From: Schaalia sp. 19OD2882
GTDB taxonomy: Bacteria > Actinomycetota > Actinomycetes > Actinomycetales > Actinomycetaceae
Direction: 5' to 3'
Assembly (NCBI RefSeq): GCF_018986735.1
Contig: NZ_CP065521.1
Location: 1,054,001-1,118,000 of the forward strand
Length of the DNA stretch: 64,000 nucleotides
The notes under the pieces are model-generated. The model made no database searches. It was not told the origin of the DNA and saw only the letters and a program-made list of their open reading frames with translations. This document shows positions 19,885-28,443 of this stretch, piece by piece. The translations under genes and the position numbers were made by a program. Every line of letters begins with the position of its first letter. Positions within the stretch are counted from its first letter, which is position 1.

Positions 19885-20922
19885 ATGCCGGAAGGTGACG
19901 CGATCAGACGCCTGGCGGAGACCTTCGACGAGGTCTTCGTCGGCCACCGCGTCCACGTGAGCTCTCCCCAGGGGCGTTTTGCCTCCTCGGCGGCTCGCCT
20001 GGATGGGTGGACGCTGGCGCGCGCCCGCGCCGTGGGCAAGCACATGTTCCTCGGCTTCGTACCCCCGCCGGGCGAGACCTCCGGCGAGGTCGACCACTGG
20101 GTGCACATCCACTTGGGCCTGTACGGATGGTGGCGATTCAACGGGGACTCCACGGTCATGGATCTTGGCCACGGGGTTGCCCGCCGCGTGGGCCCCAAGG
20201 ACACCCACCGTCCGCAGCGCTGGGGGACGGGGCCGCTCAACCCCGCCCCCGAGCATCTCACCGAGTTGCGGGACGAGGGCGGCGGCGACCTCGTCGATGG
20301 GCCGGGTGCGGGGGCGCCTGAGTCCGCCGATGTCGACGACCTGTGGGAGGCCCCGGAGCCGATCGGCCAGGTGCGCCTGCGGATCCTGGCCGACCACGCG
20401 GTGGCCGACCTTGCCGGGCCGACCAGGTGCGAGCTCATCGGGGACGCCGAACGCGTGGCCGCCGAGGCGAAGCTCGGCCCCGACCCTCTTGCCCCGGGTG
20501 CCCGGGAGGACCGGGCGGCCGCAGGGCGTTTCGTCGACGCCGTACGATATCGACGTCGGGCCATCGGGGAGCTGGTCATGGACCAGTCGATCATTGCCGG
20601 TGTCGGCAACATCTACCGGGCCGAGGCCCTGTTCCTGGCCGGCATCAGCCCCATGCGCAAGGGGGAGCGGCTCTCGGCGGCGCGCGCCAGGAAATTGTGG
20701 GTCCTCATCTGCGACCTCATGAACCGAGGCTTGGCAGCCGGGTACTTGGTGACCATGGATCCCGACGAGGCTCCCGACCCGCCGATCGAGGGTGACGAGG
20801 AGGCTTCCCGCTGGTACGTCTACCACCGCACAGGGCGCCCGTGTTTGCGGTGCGGGACTCCCATCGCCGAGAAGCCCATGCAGGCCAGGCGCCTGTTCTG
20901 GTGCCCCTCCTGCCAGAGTTGA
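19885..20922 (+). CDS. Formamidopyrimidine-DNA glycosylase / endonuclease VIII family
   Basis: Base-excision repair glycosylase/AP lyase of the Fpg/Nei family. The 345-residue protein starts MPEGD (Pro-Glu catalytic N-terminus, Nei/Fpg type), has the H2TH region with DQSIIAGVGNIYRAEALF near residue 235, and ends in a zinc finger with C-LRCG ... FWCPSCQS (four Cys). An acidic, Gly/Ala-rich insertion of about 30 residues occurs before residue 150. The MPEGD start without a second Glu pattern points to the Nei-like actinobacterial branch. It begins seven bases after leuS. Confidence 0.9.
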   Translation: MPEGDAIRRLAETFDEVFVGHRVHVSSPQGRFASSAARLDGWTLARARAVGKHMFLGFVPPPGETSGEVDHWVHIHLGLYGWWRFNGDSTVMDLGHGVARRVGPKDTHRPQRWGTGPLNPAPEHLTELRDEGGGDLVDGPGAGAPESADVDDLWEAPEPIGQVRLRILADHAVADLAGPTRCELIGDAERVAAEAKLGPDPLAPGAREDRAAAGRFVDAVRYRRRAIGELVMDQSIIAGVGNIYRAEALFLAGISPMRKGERLSAARARKLWVLICDLMNRGLAAGYLVTMDPDEAPDPPIEGDEEASRWYVYHRTGRPCLRCGTPIAEKPMQARRLFWCPSCQS

Positions 20923-21008
20923 GTGTGCTGCAGCACTGTGCAGTATCCTCGGCTCGGAGCCGGCGACCAACATTTCTGCACCTGCGAAAAGGAAAAGTGC
21001 TATTGCTC

Positions 21009-22031
21009 ATGAAGACAGTCGGAAAGATCATCCTCAGGACGATCATCACCCTGATCGTCCTGGTCCTCGTCCTGGTGGGCGTCATCTTCGGGCTCCGCTG
21101 GTACAATGGGTCGAAGTACACGATCACCCAAGCTGCAGCCAATGCGAGGAACGACTCCCAATACCAGACCACCGACGAGATCGTCCGGATCCGCGAGGGC
21201 GCCGTGATCGGTTACCGCTTCACGCCGAGGATGCGCCTGCATCCGGGCACCGTGGTCGTCTACGGAGGCTCCGAGGGGTCGCCGAACTACCGCCAGGCCA
21301 AAGCCATCCACGAGCAGGGTTACGAGGTCCTGGCCCTGTACTTCTGGGGTCAGGAGGGCCAGCAGCCGAGCTTGGCCAATGTGCCGCTCGACCAGTTCAC
21401 GGAGGTCGAGAAGTACATTGAGGCCCATGTCGACCACCCACGCCCCATCACGGTCATCGGCTCCTCGAAGGGTGCGGAGTTCGCCGCAGAACTGGCCGCC
21501 CACGGATTCGGCGTCGACAACTTGGTGAACTTCGCGCCTGCCGACCACGCATACGGCGGACTCGTCTACGACTACCAAGCATTCCATCCGTCCTTCACCT
21601 ACCAGGGAAGCCCGGTGCCCTTCGCTTCCTTCGAGAAGCTCGAGCCCGCGGATTCCTCTGAGGTCATGTGGGCGATGCTCACGAACTACCCGCCCTCGTA
21701 CCGGAAGATGTACGAGGTTGCGGCGAAGAATGCTGCGGCGGACTCGAAGATCGACCTCACTTCTTTCAAGGGTCACGCCCTGTTCTTCGCGGGCGACAAG
21801 GATGCCATGTGGCCAGGCGACGTCGCGGCGAAGACCCTTGCCGCGCAATCCGACTCATTCGAAGCACATGTGTTCCCCAATGCGGGTCACATCTTCTCCG
21901 AGGACCTCGACAAGTTGGGCACGGGATGGGAGATCTCGTTCGGCGGCACTGCCGAGGGCGGAGCAACGGCTTTCGCAGAGTCGAACAGGATCCTTTACGA
22001 GCGTTTGGCCACTTGGCACGGCTCCATGTGA
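21009..22031 (+). CDS. Membrane-anchored alpha/beta hydrolase, BAAT C-terminal type
   Basis: The 340-residue protein has one N-terminal hydrophobic segment (about residues 6-28) and then a hydrolase domain. VVVYGGSEGSPNYRQAK, the nucleophile elbow GSSKGAEFAAELA and a C-terminal NAGHIFSED with the likely catalytic His match the bile-acid-CoA:amino-acid N-acyltransferase / acyl-CoA thioesterase C-terminal family. The catalytic domain should lie outside the membrane. An in-frame GTG at 20997 sits closer to AAGGAAAA and is an alternative start. Substrate unknown. Codons are less C-biased than in neighbouring leuS. Confidence 0.72.
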   Translation: MKTVGKIILRTIITLIVLVLVLVGVIFGLRWYNGSKYTITQAAANARNDSQYQTTDEIVRIREGAVIGYRFTPRMRLHPGTVVVYGGSEGSPNYRQAKAIHEQGYEVLALYFWGQEGQQPSLANVPLDQFTEVEKYIEAHVDHPRPITVIGSSKGAEFAAELAAHGFGVDNLVNFAPADHAYGGLVYDYQAFHPSFTYQGSPVPFASFEKLEPADSSEVMWAMLTNYPPSYRKMYEVAAKNAAADSKIDLTSFKGHALFFAGDKDAMWPGDVAAKTLAAQSDSFEAHVFPNAGHIFSEDLDKLGTGWEISFGGTAEGGATAFAESNRILYERLATWHGSM

Positions 22032-22037
22032 GGCGAT

Positions 22038-22063
22038 GGGCCCGACCAGCTCCGGTCGGGCCC
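22038..22063. terminator. Bidirectional terminator hairpin
   Basis: GGGCCCGACC and GGTCGGGCCC form a perfect 10-bp stem with a six-base loop between two converging genes. Confidence 0.75.
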
Positions 22064-22090
22064 GGCCGTGGTGCCCGGTGGGGCGGGTGC

Positions 22091-22594
22091 TCAGTCGCCC
22101 TTGTCCGGGGACTGCTCGAATCCGAGGACGTCGTAGAGTTTCTCGGCCGCCCCGTGACGTGCGTCAATGCGCAGGGACAGTGAGTCGTGGCCCCACGCGG
22201 CGCTGCGGCGGGCGATCTCACCGACCAGGGCCGTGGCAATCCCACGGCGCCGGTACTCCGGGTCCACGACCAGATCGAGGACCACCGGGCAGTCGCCGGG
22301 CTCTTCCCACGGCGGTTCGGTGACACACAAAAGGGCGCCGACCAAGGTGCCCTCATGCCATGCCCCGACGAAGGAGTCGTCGCGCGGAGTGCCGAAGACC
22401 CCGTCGAAGGTCATGCGCATCTCGTCGGTCGCCTCGATCAGGGATTCCGCGGTCCGTGGGGCTCCATAGGCCTCAACGTGCAGGGCGGCCATGGCGGGGA
22501 TGTCGTAGCGCGTCAGTGTCGCGACCTCGTAGTCCGCGGGCCGTTCGACATCAGCCAACGCATCCAGTTGGGCTTGCAGTGTTCGCTGTGTCAT
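22091..22594 (-). CDS. GNAT-family N-acetyltransferase
   Basis: The 167-residue protein has the acetyl-CoA-binding motif A of GNAT enzymes, VVLDLVVDPEYRRRGIATALVGE (shown in two parts: VLDLVVDP and RRRGIATAL, about residues 103-125), followed by RIDARHGAAEKLYDVLGFE, the conserved C-terminal strand. The start ATG at 22594 is preferred since the frame upstream lacks family-like content. Substrate unknown. It lies 97 bp upstream of cysE on the same strand order but reads away from it. Confidence 0.82.
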   Translation of the reverse strand: MTQRTLQAQLDALADVERPADYEVATLTRYDIPAMAALHVEAYGAPRTAESLIEATDEMRMTFDGVFGTPRDDSFVGAWHEGTLVGALLCVTEPPWEEPGDCPVVLDLVVDPEYRRRGIATALVGEIARRSAAWGHDSLSLRIDARHGAAEKLYDVLGFEQSPDKGD

Positions 22595-22691
22595 GACCCA
22601 AGTGTAGGCGCGCAGTGAGGCCCGACACGGGACTTCAATGCTCCCGGCGTGCCCCAGGACCTGCAAATATGCAAGAGTCAGGCCGAAGGGC

Positions 22692-23294
22692 TCAGATCCA
22701 CAGGGTCGGGTCCTCGAAGGTCGTCGGGTCGATGATGAGGTCCTTGTCCGGGCAGGGCTCGGGACGTTCCTTCATGCGGGCCGGCACGCCGATGGCCACC
22801 GCATTGCACGGCAGATCCTTCGTCACCACGGCATTCGCGCCGATTTTCGCTCCGCTGCCCACAGTGATGGGCCCCAGGACCTTGGCTCCGGCTCCGATCA
22901 TCACGTGGTCGCAGATGGTGGGGTGGCGTTTGCCGGGGGTCATGGACACTCCGCCCAGGGTCACTCCGTGGAAGATGACGACGTCATTGCCGACCTGAGC
23001 TGTCTGGCCGATGACGACTCCGGTGGCGTGGTCGATGAAGACGCGTCTGCCGATCTTCGCGCCCGGATGGATGTCCACGCCGGTGAACATCCGTGAGAGG
23101 GAGGACAGCACCCGAGCGGGGGTCCCCAGGCCCGTCTGCCACAGGGCGTGGGAGAGCCGGTGGGCCCACAGAGCGTGCACGCCCGGATACGCCAAGGCCA
23201 CTTCGACGTCGGAGCGTGCGGCGGGGTCGCGTCTGCGCGCGGTGCGCAGGTCCTCGCGAAGGAGGTACAGGGCCTTGCGGGTGTTGGGGGACAT
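22692..23294 (-). CDS. cysE: Serine O-acetyltransferase
   Basis: Makes O-acetylserine from serine and acetyl-CoA, the substrate of CysK. The 200-residue protein is a short-form SAT: a small N-terminal helical domain, then left-handed beta-helix hexapeptide repeats with DIHPGAKIG, IDHATGVVIG, FHGVTLGGV and GAGAKVLGPITVG. The active-site His and Asp are in the IDHATG and DIHPG segments. It is read in the same direction as cysK, 182 bp downstream of it, but a strong terminator stands between them. Confidence 0.95.
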   Translation of the reverse strand: MSPNTRKALYLLREDLRTARRRDPAARSDVEVALAYPGVHALWAHRLSHALWQTGLGTPARVLSSLSRMFTGVDIHPGAKIGRRVFIDHATGVVIGQTAQVGNDVVIFHGVTLGGVSMTPGKRHPTICDHVMIGAGAKVLGPITVGSGAKIGANAVVTKDLPCNAVAIGVPARMKERPEPCPDKDLIIDPTTFEDPTLWI

Positions 23295-23428
23295 CAAGGG
23301 CCTTCCGTCTGAGTGAGGGTTCCATTGTCACCCGGCTCGGGGCGGGTGGGTGGCACGTCCCCGGTGGACGGGCGGGTCGGGTCGCCTTGCCGGGGGACGA
23401 GGGCGGGGTCGAGCGTCCTGGGACGAGG

Positions 23429-23459
23429 CCGGGGCGTCCGCTCAACGCGGACGCCCCGG
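23429..23459 (-). terminator. Strong terminator between cysK and cysE
   Basis: CCGGGGCGTCCGC and GCGGACGCCCCGG form a perfect 13-bp stem with a five-base loop, 18 bp after the cysK stop. It should uncouple most cysE expression from cysK. Confidence 0.8.
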
Positions 23460-23476
23460 TGACGTCCCGGCAGGAC

Positions 23477-24409
23477 TCAGTCGACCAGGTCCTCGAAGAG
23501 CTTGGTCGACAGGTAACGCTCACCGGTGTCGGGCAGGACCACGACGATGGTCTTGCCTGCGGACTCGGGGCGGGCCGCCACCTGGGCGGCGGCGGCGAGA
23601 GCCGCGCCGGAGGAGATTCCGACCAGCAGGCCCTCCTCGGCTGCGGCGCGACGTGCGGTGGCCAATGCTGTCGGGGTGTCGATGTCGATGACCTCGTCGA
23701 CCACGCTCGGGTCAAAGGTCTGGGCCACGAAGTTCGGGCCAAGGCCCTGGATGCCGTGCGGGGCCGCTTGGCCGCCGGTGAGCAGCGGAGACTCGGCCGG
23801 CTGGACGGCGACGACGTGCAGGCCGGGATTGCGTTCCTTGAGCACGGTTCCCACTCCGGAGACGGTGCCCCCGGTTCCCACGCCTGCCACGAGGATGTCG
23901 ACACGACCGTCGGTGTCGGCCCAGATCTCCTCCGCAGTGGTGCGGCGGTGGACGGCGGGATTCGCCGGGTTGGTGAACTGTGAGGCGATGATCGACCCGG
24001 GACGCTCGTCGCGGATCTTTTCGGCCTCGGCCACTGCCCCGGACACGCCGCCCGAGGGGTCGGTGAGGACCAGTTCGGCGCCGAAGGCGCGCATGAGGAC
24101 GCGACGCTCGACGCTCATGGAGGAAGGCATGGTGATGACGACCTTGTAGCCGCGTGCCGCGCCGACCATTGCCAGGGCAACGCCGGTGTTCCCGGAGGTG
24201 GCCTCGATGATGGTGCCGCCCGGCTCGAGAGCGCCGGAGGCTTCGGCGGCGTCGACGATGGAAGCGGCGATGCGGTCCTTGACGGAGGAGGCGGGGTTGA
24301 AGGCTTCGACCTTGGCCAGGACGGTGGCATCGCCCGGAGTCAGGCGGTTGATGCGCACGAGGGGGGTGCGTCCGATGAGTTCAGTGACATTTGCGGCGAT
24401 GGCGGACAT
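23477..24409 (-). CDS. cysK: Cysteine synthase A (O-acetylserine sulfhydrylase)
   Basis: PLP enzyme joining sulfide and O-acetylserine to cysteine. The 310-residue protein has [11 protein letters not shown] with the PLP lysine near residue 44, [12 protein letters not shown] (substrate loop) and [12 protein letters not shown] (phosphate loop), all canonical. The frame is open upstream to 24595, but the ATG at 24409 gives the family N-terminus ([18 protein letters not shown]) and has AGGAA before it. A 240-bp leader upstream holds a candidate Cys-containing leader peptide and a hairpin. Confidence 0.96.
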   Translation of the reverse strand: MSAIAANVTELIGRTPLVRINRLTPGDATVLAKVEAFNPASSVKDRIAASIVDAAEASGALEPGGTIIEATSGNTGVALAMVGAARGYKVVITMPSSMSVERRVLMRAFGAELVLTDPSGGVSGAVAEAEKIRDERPGSIIASQFTNPANPAVHRRTTAEEIWADTDGRVDILVAGVGTGGTVSGVGTVLKERNPGLHVVAVQPAESPLLTGGQAAPHGIQGLGPNFVAQTFDPSVVDEVIDIDTPTALATARRAAAEEGLLVGISSGAALAAAAQVAARPESAGKTIVVVLPDTGERYLSTKLFEDLVD

Positions 24410-24440
24410 GGGTGTTCCTGTCTGTGGACGGAAGGGGGCA

Positions 24441-24463
24441 GAGTCCGACCCGGGCTGGGACTC
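24441..24463 (-). promoter_or_regulatory. Hairpin in the cysK leader
   Basis: GAGTCC and GGACTC pair around an 11-base G+C-rich loop, followed on the minus strand by TGCCCCCTTCC, between the stop of the candidate leader peptide and the cysK start. It could serve as attenuator or mask the cysK ribosome-binding site. Confidence 0.35.
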
Positions 24464-24494
24464 GCAAGGGTGGAGTGGGCGGCCAGCAGCGTGC

Positions 24495-24647
24495 TCAGGG
24501 GCGCCAGTGGGGCTGTCCGCCCTGCGTACACGCGGGGCGCGCCTGGGCCTGCCAGCACATCGAGGCGGCCATGGACAGCGCGGCGCGGCGTGCACCGGCC
24601 TGCACGTGTGCCCCGCAGGCGGGGGTGCAGCTGGTCCGGCGCATCAT
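24495..24647 (-). CDS. Candidate Cys-containing leader peptide of cysK
   Basis: A 50-codon ORF starting ATGATG, with four Cys codons (C7, C11, C32, C40) in the peptide [12 protein letters not shown] ... ASMCWQ ... PACTQ. A TAGGCT -10 box sits six bases before the first ATG, so translation could begin on a leaderless mRNA. The ORF ends 85 bp before cysK and is followed by a hairpin. Cys-rich leaderless leader ORFs that sense cysteine supply are known in mycobacteria; applying that here is inference. It has no Shine-Dalgarno sequence. Confidence 0.35.
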   Translation of the reverse strand: MMRRTSCTPACGAHVQAGARRAALSMAASMCWQAQARPACTQGGQPHWRP

Positions 24648-24653
24648 GTGTCC

Positions 24654-24659
24654 AGCCTA
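24654..24659 (-). promoter_or_regulatory. -10 box upstream of the cysK leader ORF
   Basis: TAGGCT on the minus strand, six bases before ATG at 24647 and directly after the yigZ stop codon. TGGACG about 17 bases further upstream is a weak -35 candidate inside yigZ. Confidence 0.45.
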
Positions 24660-24662
24660 TGG

Positions 24663-25313
24663 TCAAGGTCGTGGAGCGTCCATTTCTACGCTGGTCGTGC
24701 CCGCCACATGGAAGCTGCTCCGCCCGTGAGTCAGGCTTGCCAGCAGTTCATGAATCGCGCGATCCTGCGCCTTGTCGACGCCTATGCGCAGGGTGACCTG
24801 CTGGTCCCAGGCGACATCGAGGACGAACGCCCCTGCAGAGCGCATCTCGGCCTCGATCCTTCCTGCCTGGGCCGGAGGAAGTGTGGTCTCTAGGACGTCC
24901 AGTTGAAGGACCCGCGCTCTGGGTGCCAGGGCCAAGGCATCGGAGACCGCATTGGAGTAGGCGCGAGTCAGGCCGCTTGCCCCCAGCAGGATCCCGCCGA
25001 AGTATCGGGTGACCACCGCAGTGACATTCCACACCCCTGCGGCCCGCAGGGCTTCGAGCATCGGTGTGCCGGCCGTACCCGCGGGCTCTCCGTCATCGCT
25101 GGAGTGCTGGTGGGGGGAGCGGCCTTCGACCTGGATGAGGTAGGCCGAACAGTTGTGTCTGGCCTGCGGGTGCCCGGCCTTCACCTGGTCGATGAATGCG
25201 CGAGCCCGGCCGGGAGAGTCCGACCGCGCCAGCGCCGTGATGAAGCGGGATCGTTTGACATCGATCTCGTGCACAAGGTGTGTGCCTGCCGCGATGGTCT
25301 CGATGGCCGACAT
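24663..25313 (-). CDS. YigZ/IMPACT-family protein
   Basis: The 216-residue protein has the family signature SPHQHSSDDGEPAGTAGTPM split around residues 75-95 and the TRYFGGILLGASGLTRAY motif near residue 110, then a C-terminal ferredoxin-like domain. Eukaryotic IMPACT binds the eIF2alpha-kinase activator GCN1; the bacterial role is not settled (translation-related or peptidase-related proposals). One base separates it from the upstream methyltransferase stop, so the two are cotranscribed. Confidence 0.88.
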   Translation of the reverse strand: MSAIETIAAGTHLVHEIDVKRSRFITALARSDSPGRARAFIDQVKAGHPQARHNCSAYLIQVEGRSPHQHSSDDGEPAGTAGTPMLEALRAAGVWNVTAVVTRYFGGILLGASGLTRAYSNAVSDALALAPRARVLQLDVLETTLPPAQAGRIEAEMRSAGAFVLDVAWDQQVTLRIGVDKAQDRAIHELLASLTHGRSSFHVAGTTSVEMDAPRP

Positions 25314-25314
25314 G

Positions 25315-26166
25315 CTACCGCGTCTGAGGTCGGTGGGCGCGGATGATGAAGGCGAAGGGGAGGACATCAGGGGTGTCCTTCAGCCGGAAGGCGCAGTCCT
25401 CACCTCGTTCCATGAGGTCTGGCCAGCGCGCCCAGGCGGATTCACGTGTCTCCTCCAGTGAGTCGATGACCAGGCCCGCCTCGATGAGGGAGGTGACGAC
25501 TTCACCCAAGGAATGGTTCCACGAGTGGTTGCGCGTGGACGCAAGCGGAGCCACGCCCTCGCCCCTGGGGACGTAGGACTCCTCGGACTCCCAGGTCAGC
25601 GGTTCCTCGCACTCGAAGTAGGGGTCGGTCAGGACCAGTCCATTGGAGGTGTCGTCGCCGACGGCCAGGAACATCGGGTGGTCGTCGCGGACGAAGAAGC
25701 GGGCGCCCGGTCGCATGAGTGAGGCGACCACCTGCGCCCATCTTCGGATGTCGGGCAGCCAGGACAGGACACCGATGGAGGTGTAGACGAGGTCGAAGTC
25801 TCCCTGGACGGCCGCCCTCGCGTCGTACACATTCGACTCGACGTACTCGACCTCGACCCCCGCGCGCTCGGCAATGCTGCGTGCGCGCCGCAGGGATTCC
25901 CCGGACAGGTCGACTCCCACGACCCGGGCGGCGCCAAGGCGTGAAAAGCCGATGGTGTCAGTACCCAGGTGGCACTGGAGGTGGATGACATCGAGCCTCG
26001 AGAGGTCACCCAAGCGGTCCACGTCCTGTGCGAGTTCCGGCGAGATCGCCGTGGGATCGGCCAGGAGCTCGGCGATCCCGTACCCAGATTCCTCATGCAG
26101 GCGGGCGCGTTCGTCCCAGTTGGCCGCATTATCGGCGAAGTAGGCGTCGTGGCTGGTCGAGTTCAT
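25315..26166 (-). CDS. SAM-dependent class I methyltransferase
   Basis: The 283-residue protein has LQCHLGTDTIGFSRLGA as glycine-rich SAM motif I near residue 63, VVGVDLSGESLRRAR as motif II with the ribose-binding Asp, and DLVYTSIGVLSWL as motif IV. The N-terminal DAYFADNAANWDERA is characteristic of a group of actinobacterial small-molecule methyltransferases. Substrate unknown. The ATG at 26166 follows a strong AAGGAGG; the longer frame upstream lacks conserved content. Confidence 0.85.
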   Translation of the reverse strand: MNSTSHDAYFADNAANWDERARLHEESGYGIAELLADPTAISPELAQDVDRLGDLSRLDVIHLQCHLGTDTIGFSRLGAARVVGVDLSGESLRRARSIAERAGVEVEYVESNVYDARAAVQGDFDLVYTSIGVLSWLPDIRRWAQVVASLMRPGARFFVRDDHPMFLAVGDDTSNGLVLTDPYFECEEPLTWESEESYVPRGEGVAPLASTRNHSWNHSLGEVVTSLIEAGLVIDSLEETRESAWARWPDLMERGEDCAFRLKDTPDVLPFAFIIRAHRPQTR

Positions 26167-26270
26167 CGGGCCCCTCCTTGCCCCATCATCGTAGGTGATC
26201 GCCGGCACGGACATGCGGCTCCGCAGGGTTTCGACGTGCAGCTCCGCGCGGATTCGAGAGGCTGCGGGGC

Positions 26271-27323
26271 TCAATCCTCCTCGTCCGGGAACCAGTGGGA
26301 CAATCCGTCGTCCGCGCCGATCCACACGAAGGCCTCCGGCATCTCCGCCTCGGTCATGAGGATGTTCGAGAAGGCCGCCTCGACCCTTTCGCGCACCCCG
26401 TCCTCGCCGGTGCCCGTGACGACGATGTGCGTGTGGGCGGAGGTCTCCCAGCCGCCGGCGGTGCCCACCGACGCCGAGCCCCCGTTGACCTCCCACGTGC
26501 AGATCGTGTCGGGGCGCGAGGGCAGCCAGAAGCAGCCGCGCGCACATGTGCCGCCGGCGGCCAGGTCGGTGGCGAACTCCAGCAGGCGTTCGGGGTGGAA
26601 GGGCCGCTCCGAATGCAGGTCCAAGGTCCACACTCCATGGGTCGTCGGGCCGCCCCAGGCGGAGGTGGAGGCCGGATGGACTCGCTCGATGGCGCGCTCG
26701 ACGTCGTGGCGCGCCACGAACAGGACATCAGCGGTGACCTGATCGAGGTGGTCCAGACGCAGGGTGTCGAAGGGACGCAGGTGTTCGACCAGGTCTCCGC
26801 CGAGCTCGTCCTCGCCAATGCTGAGCAGCACGTCGGCGTATCCCAGCGAGGTCATGAGAACCTCTCCGGTGCAGCGGGTGTCGTCCTCGAAAAGGGCCAG
26901 GCCGACCTCGGACAGGGGAGTGTGGGTGAGCAGATCCCTGCGCGCATTGTCCTGACTGATGGCGTGCACGCAGGTGGTGACCTCGCAGTGCTCGAGGGCC
27001 TCGCCCGCTTGGGTCAGTCCTGCGAGCAATGGGACGACGACCACGGGTTCGACCGCAGTGGGCAGGCACAGTGTCAGGCGCTCGGTGCCGCCGTGTGCCA
27101 TGTCGACGAGGGCGGGGACGACGGCCTCGCGAAGGGAACATGTGAGGCACGGGTGCGCCAGCGGGATCCTGTGTTCCCACAGTTGCCTTCCGTGGCGTGT
27201 GAGACGCAGCACGGCGTCGTCCTCGTCGAAGTCGCAGGTCAGCAGGTCGGCGCAGTCACTGGCCGCCAAGGCGGCGAGGTCGCGGACGAGGGGGTCCGTG
27301 GTCGACAGGACTGACAGGAGCAT
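26271..27323 (-). CDS. COG0523/CobW-like protein lacking the P-loop
   Basis: The 350-residue protein matches zinc-associated COG0523 (G3E GTPase) proteins in its core [14 protein letters not shown] metal-binding segment (about residues 58-71, two Cys), in the [12 protein letters not shown] start of the CobW C-terminal domain and in the [10 protein letters not shown] segment. The N-terminus, [16 protein letters not shown], lacks the Walker A G-x-x-x-x-GK-T/S, and no NKxD is visible, so GTP hydrolysis is unlikely. It is divergent from the zinc-free ribosomal protein operon across a 96-bp region with a Zur-like operator. A metal-chaperone-like role under zinc starvation is inference. Confidence 0.72.
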   Translation of the reverse strand: MLLSVLSTTDPLVRDLAALAASDCADLLTCDFDEDDAVLRLTRHGRQLWEHRIPLAHPCLTCSLREAVVPALVDMAHGGTERLTLCLPTAVEPVVVVPLLAGLTQAGEALEHCEVTTCVHAISQDNARRDLLTHTPLSEVGLALFEDDTRCTGEVLMTSLGYADVLLSIGEDELGGDLVEHLRPFDTLRLDHLDQVTADVLFVARHDVERAIERVHPASTSAWGGPTTHGVWTLDLHSERPFHPERLLEFATDLAAGGTCARGCFWLPSRPDTICTWEVNGGSASVGTAGGWETSAHTHIVVTGTGEDGVRERVEAAFSNILMTEAEMPEAFVWIGADDGLSHWFPDEED

Positions 27324-27383
27324 GGGGGAGGACCTCCGGGAGGTGTGAGCCGGCGCGCAGTCACGGAGTGGGCGCCGAGCAAG

Positions 27384-27412
27384 TTTGCGCGAATGAGAAT
27401 CGTTCCTAATAT
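27384..27412 (+). promoter_or_regulatory. Promoter of the zinc-free ribosomal protein operon
   Basis: TAATAT (27407-27412) is a good -10 box, with TTTGCG at 27384-27389 as a weak -35 box 17 bp upstream. Seven bases separate the -10 box from the rpmB ATG at 27420, so the mRNA is probably leaderless. The Zur-like palindrome fills the spacer. Confidence 0.55.
27392..27410. promoter_or_regulatory. Zur-like operator
   Basis: AATGAGAATCGTTCCTAAT is an imperfect palindrome (11 of 19 positions match its own reverse complement), close to actinobacterial Zur boxes of the TGAnAATnATTnTCA kind. It lies between the divergent COG0523-like gene and rpmB and overlaps the rpmB -10 box, a position suited to repression when zinc is sufficient. 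Confidence 0.6.
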
Positions 27413-27419
27413 AGAGCCC

Positions 27420-27656
27420 ATGAGTAACTACTGTCAGGTCACGGGAGCCAGGCCGGGATTCGGCTTCTCGGTGTCCCACTCCCACCGCCGCACCAAGCGG
27501 CGCTGGGACGTCAACGTCCAGAAGAAGCGTTACTACGTGCCCTCGCTGGGGCGCACCGTGACGCTGACCGTGTCCGCCCGCGGCATCAAGACCATTGACA
27601 AGGTGGGCATCGAAGCGGTCATTGCCGACATGCGCCAACGAGGGGAGGAGTTCTGA
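27420..27656 (+). CDS. rpmB: 50S ribosomal protein L28, zinc-free type
   Basis: The 78-residue protein ([15 protein letters not shown] ... [13 protein letters not shown]) is L28 without the C-x-x-C pair of the zinc-binding actinobacterial form. It is the first gene of an operon with zinc-free L33, S14, L31 and L36, the set that replaces zinc-binding counterparts under zinc starvation in actinobacteria. Its stop overlaps the rpmG start by one base. Confidence 0.93.
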   Translation: MSNYCQVTGARPGFGFSVSHSHRRTKRRWDVNVQKKRYYVPSLGRTVTLTVSARGIKTIDKVGIEAVIADMRQRGEEF

Positions 27657-27829
27657 TGGCGTCGAACAAGTCCAAGGACCTGCGCCCGATCATCACCCTG
27701 CAGTCCACCGCGGGCACCGGATTCCGCTACGTGACCACCAAGAGCCGACGCAACACCCCCGATCGCCTGCGCATTCGCAAGTACGACCCGGTGGCCCGTA
27801 GGCACGTCGAATTCGTGGAGACCCGCTGA
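27656..27829 (+). CDS. rpmG: 50S ribosomal protein L33, zinc-free type
   Basis: The 57-residue protein ([18 protein letters not shown] ... [12 protein letters not shown]) has the L33 fold sequence but no cysteines, so it is the C-minus paralogue. TGATG overlap with rpmB and a one-base gap to rpsN show tight translational coupling. Confidence 0.93.
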   Translation: MASNKSKDLRPIITLQSTAGTGFRYVTTKSRRNTPDRLRIRKYDPVARRHVEFVETR

Positions 27830-27830
27830 C

Positions 27831-28136
27831 ATGGCAAAGAAGTCGAAGATCGCCCGGAACCTGCAGCGTGCAGCTGTCGTGGCCAAGTACGCCGAGCGCC
27901 GGGCGGCCCTCAAGGCCGCATCCGTCAACCCGCACCTGACCCAGGACGAGCGTGACGCCGCAATGAGGGCCCTGCACGCCCTGCCTCGCGACGCCTCACC
28001 GACGCGCCTTCGCGGCCGCGGCATCTCGGACGGTCGCCCGCGCGGATACATGCGCAAGTTCGGTCTGTCCCGCGTCCAGTTCCGCCAACTCGCCCTTCGC
28101 GGTGAACTGCCGGGCGTCACCAAGTCCTCCTGGTGA
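27831..28136 (+). CDS. rpsN: 30S ribosomal protein S14, zinc-free type
   Basis: The 101-residue length and absence of C-x-x-C motifs mark the long C-minus S14. It has [21 protein letters not shown] at the N-terminus (first 20 residues quoted loosely) and [20 protein letters not shown] near the C-terminus, the conserved rRNA-binding end. It is third in the Zur-type operon. Confidence 0.95.
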   Translation: MAKKSKIARNLQRAAVVAKYAERRAALKAASVNPHLTQDERDAAMRALHALPRDASPTRLRGRGISDGRPRGYMRKFGLSRVQFRQLALRGELPGVTKSSW

Positions 28137-28175
28137 GGCACCTCACCACCGCACCACCACACCCAGGGAGTCCCC

Positions 28176-28421
28176 ATGAAGCCCGGAATCCACCCGGACT
28201 ACCACCCGGTCGTCTACCGCGACCGTGCGGCGAACTTCGCCTTCCTCACCCGTTCGACCCGCACCAGCGAGCAAACCATCGAATGGGAGGACGGGCGGAC
28301 CTACCCCGTCATCGACGTCGAGATCTCCTCGGCATCCCACCCCTTCTGGACCGGCAAGTCCCGCATGATCGACACCGCTGGCCGCGTCGAGAAGTTCTAC
28401 GCCCGCTACGGGCGCAAGTGA
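28176..28421 (+). CDS. rpmE2: 50S ribosomal protein L31 type B
   Basis: The 81-residue protein starts [16 protein letters not shown] and contains [20 protein letters not shown], diagnostic of type B L31, which lacks the zinc-binding cysteines of type A. It follows rpsN by 39 bp in the same operon. Confidence 0.95.
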   Translation: MKPGIHPDYHPVVYRDRAANFAFLTRSTRTSEQTIEWEDGRTYPVIDVEISSASHPFWTGKSRMIDTAGRVEKFYARYGRK

Positions 28422-28443
28422 AAGCACGTGAGAGGAGGCACCT

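Noticed and set aside
16857..20612. 1,251-codon minus-strand frame opposite leuS and the Fpg/Nei gene
   Set aside because: It is antisense to two well-supported genes and its translation has no recognisable domain.
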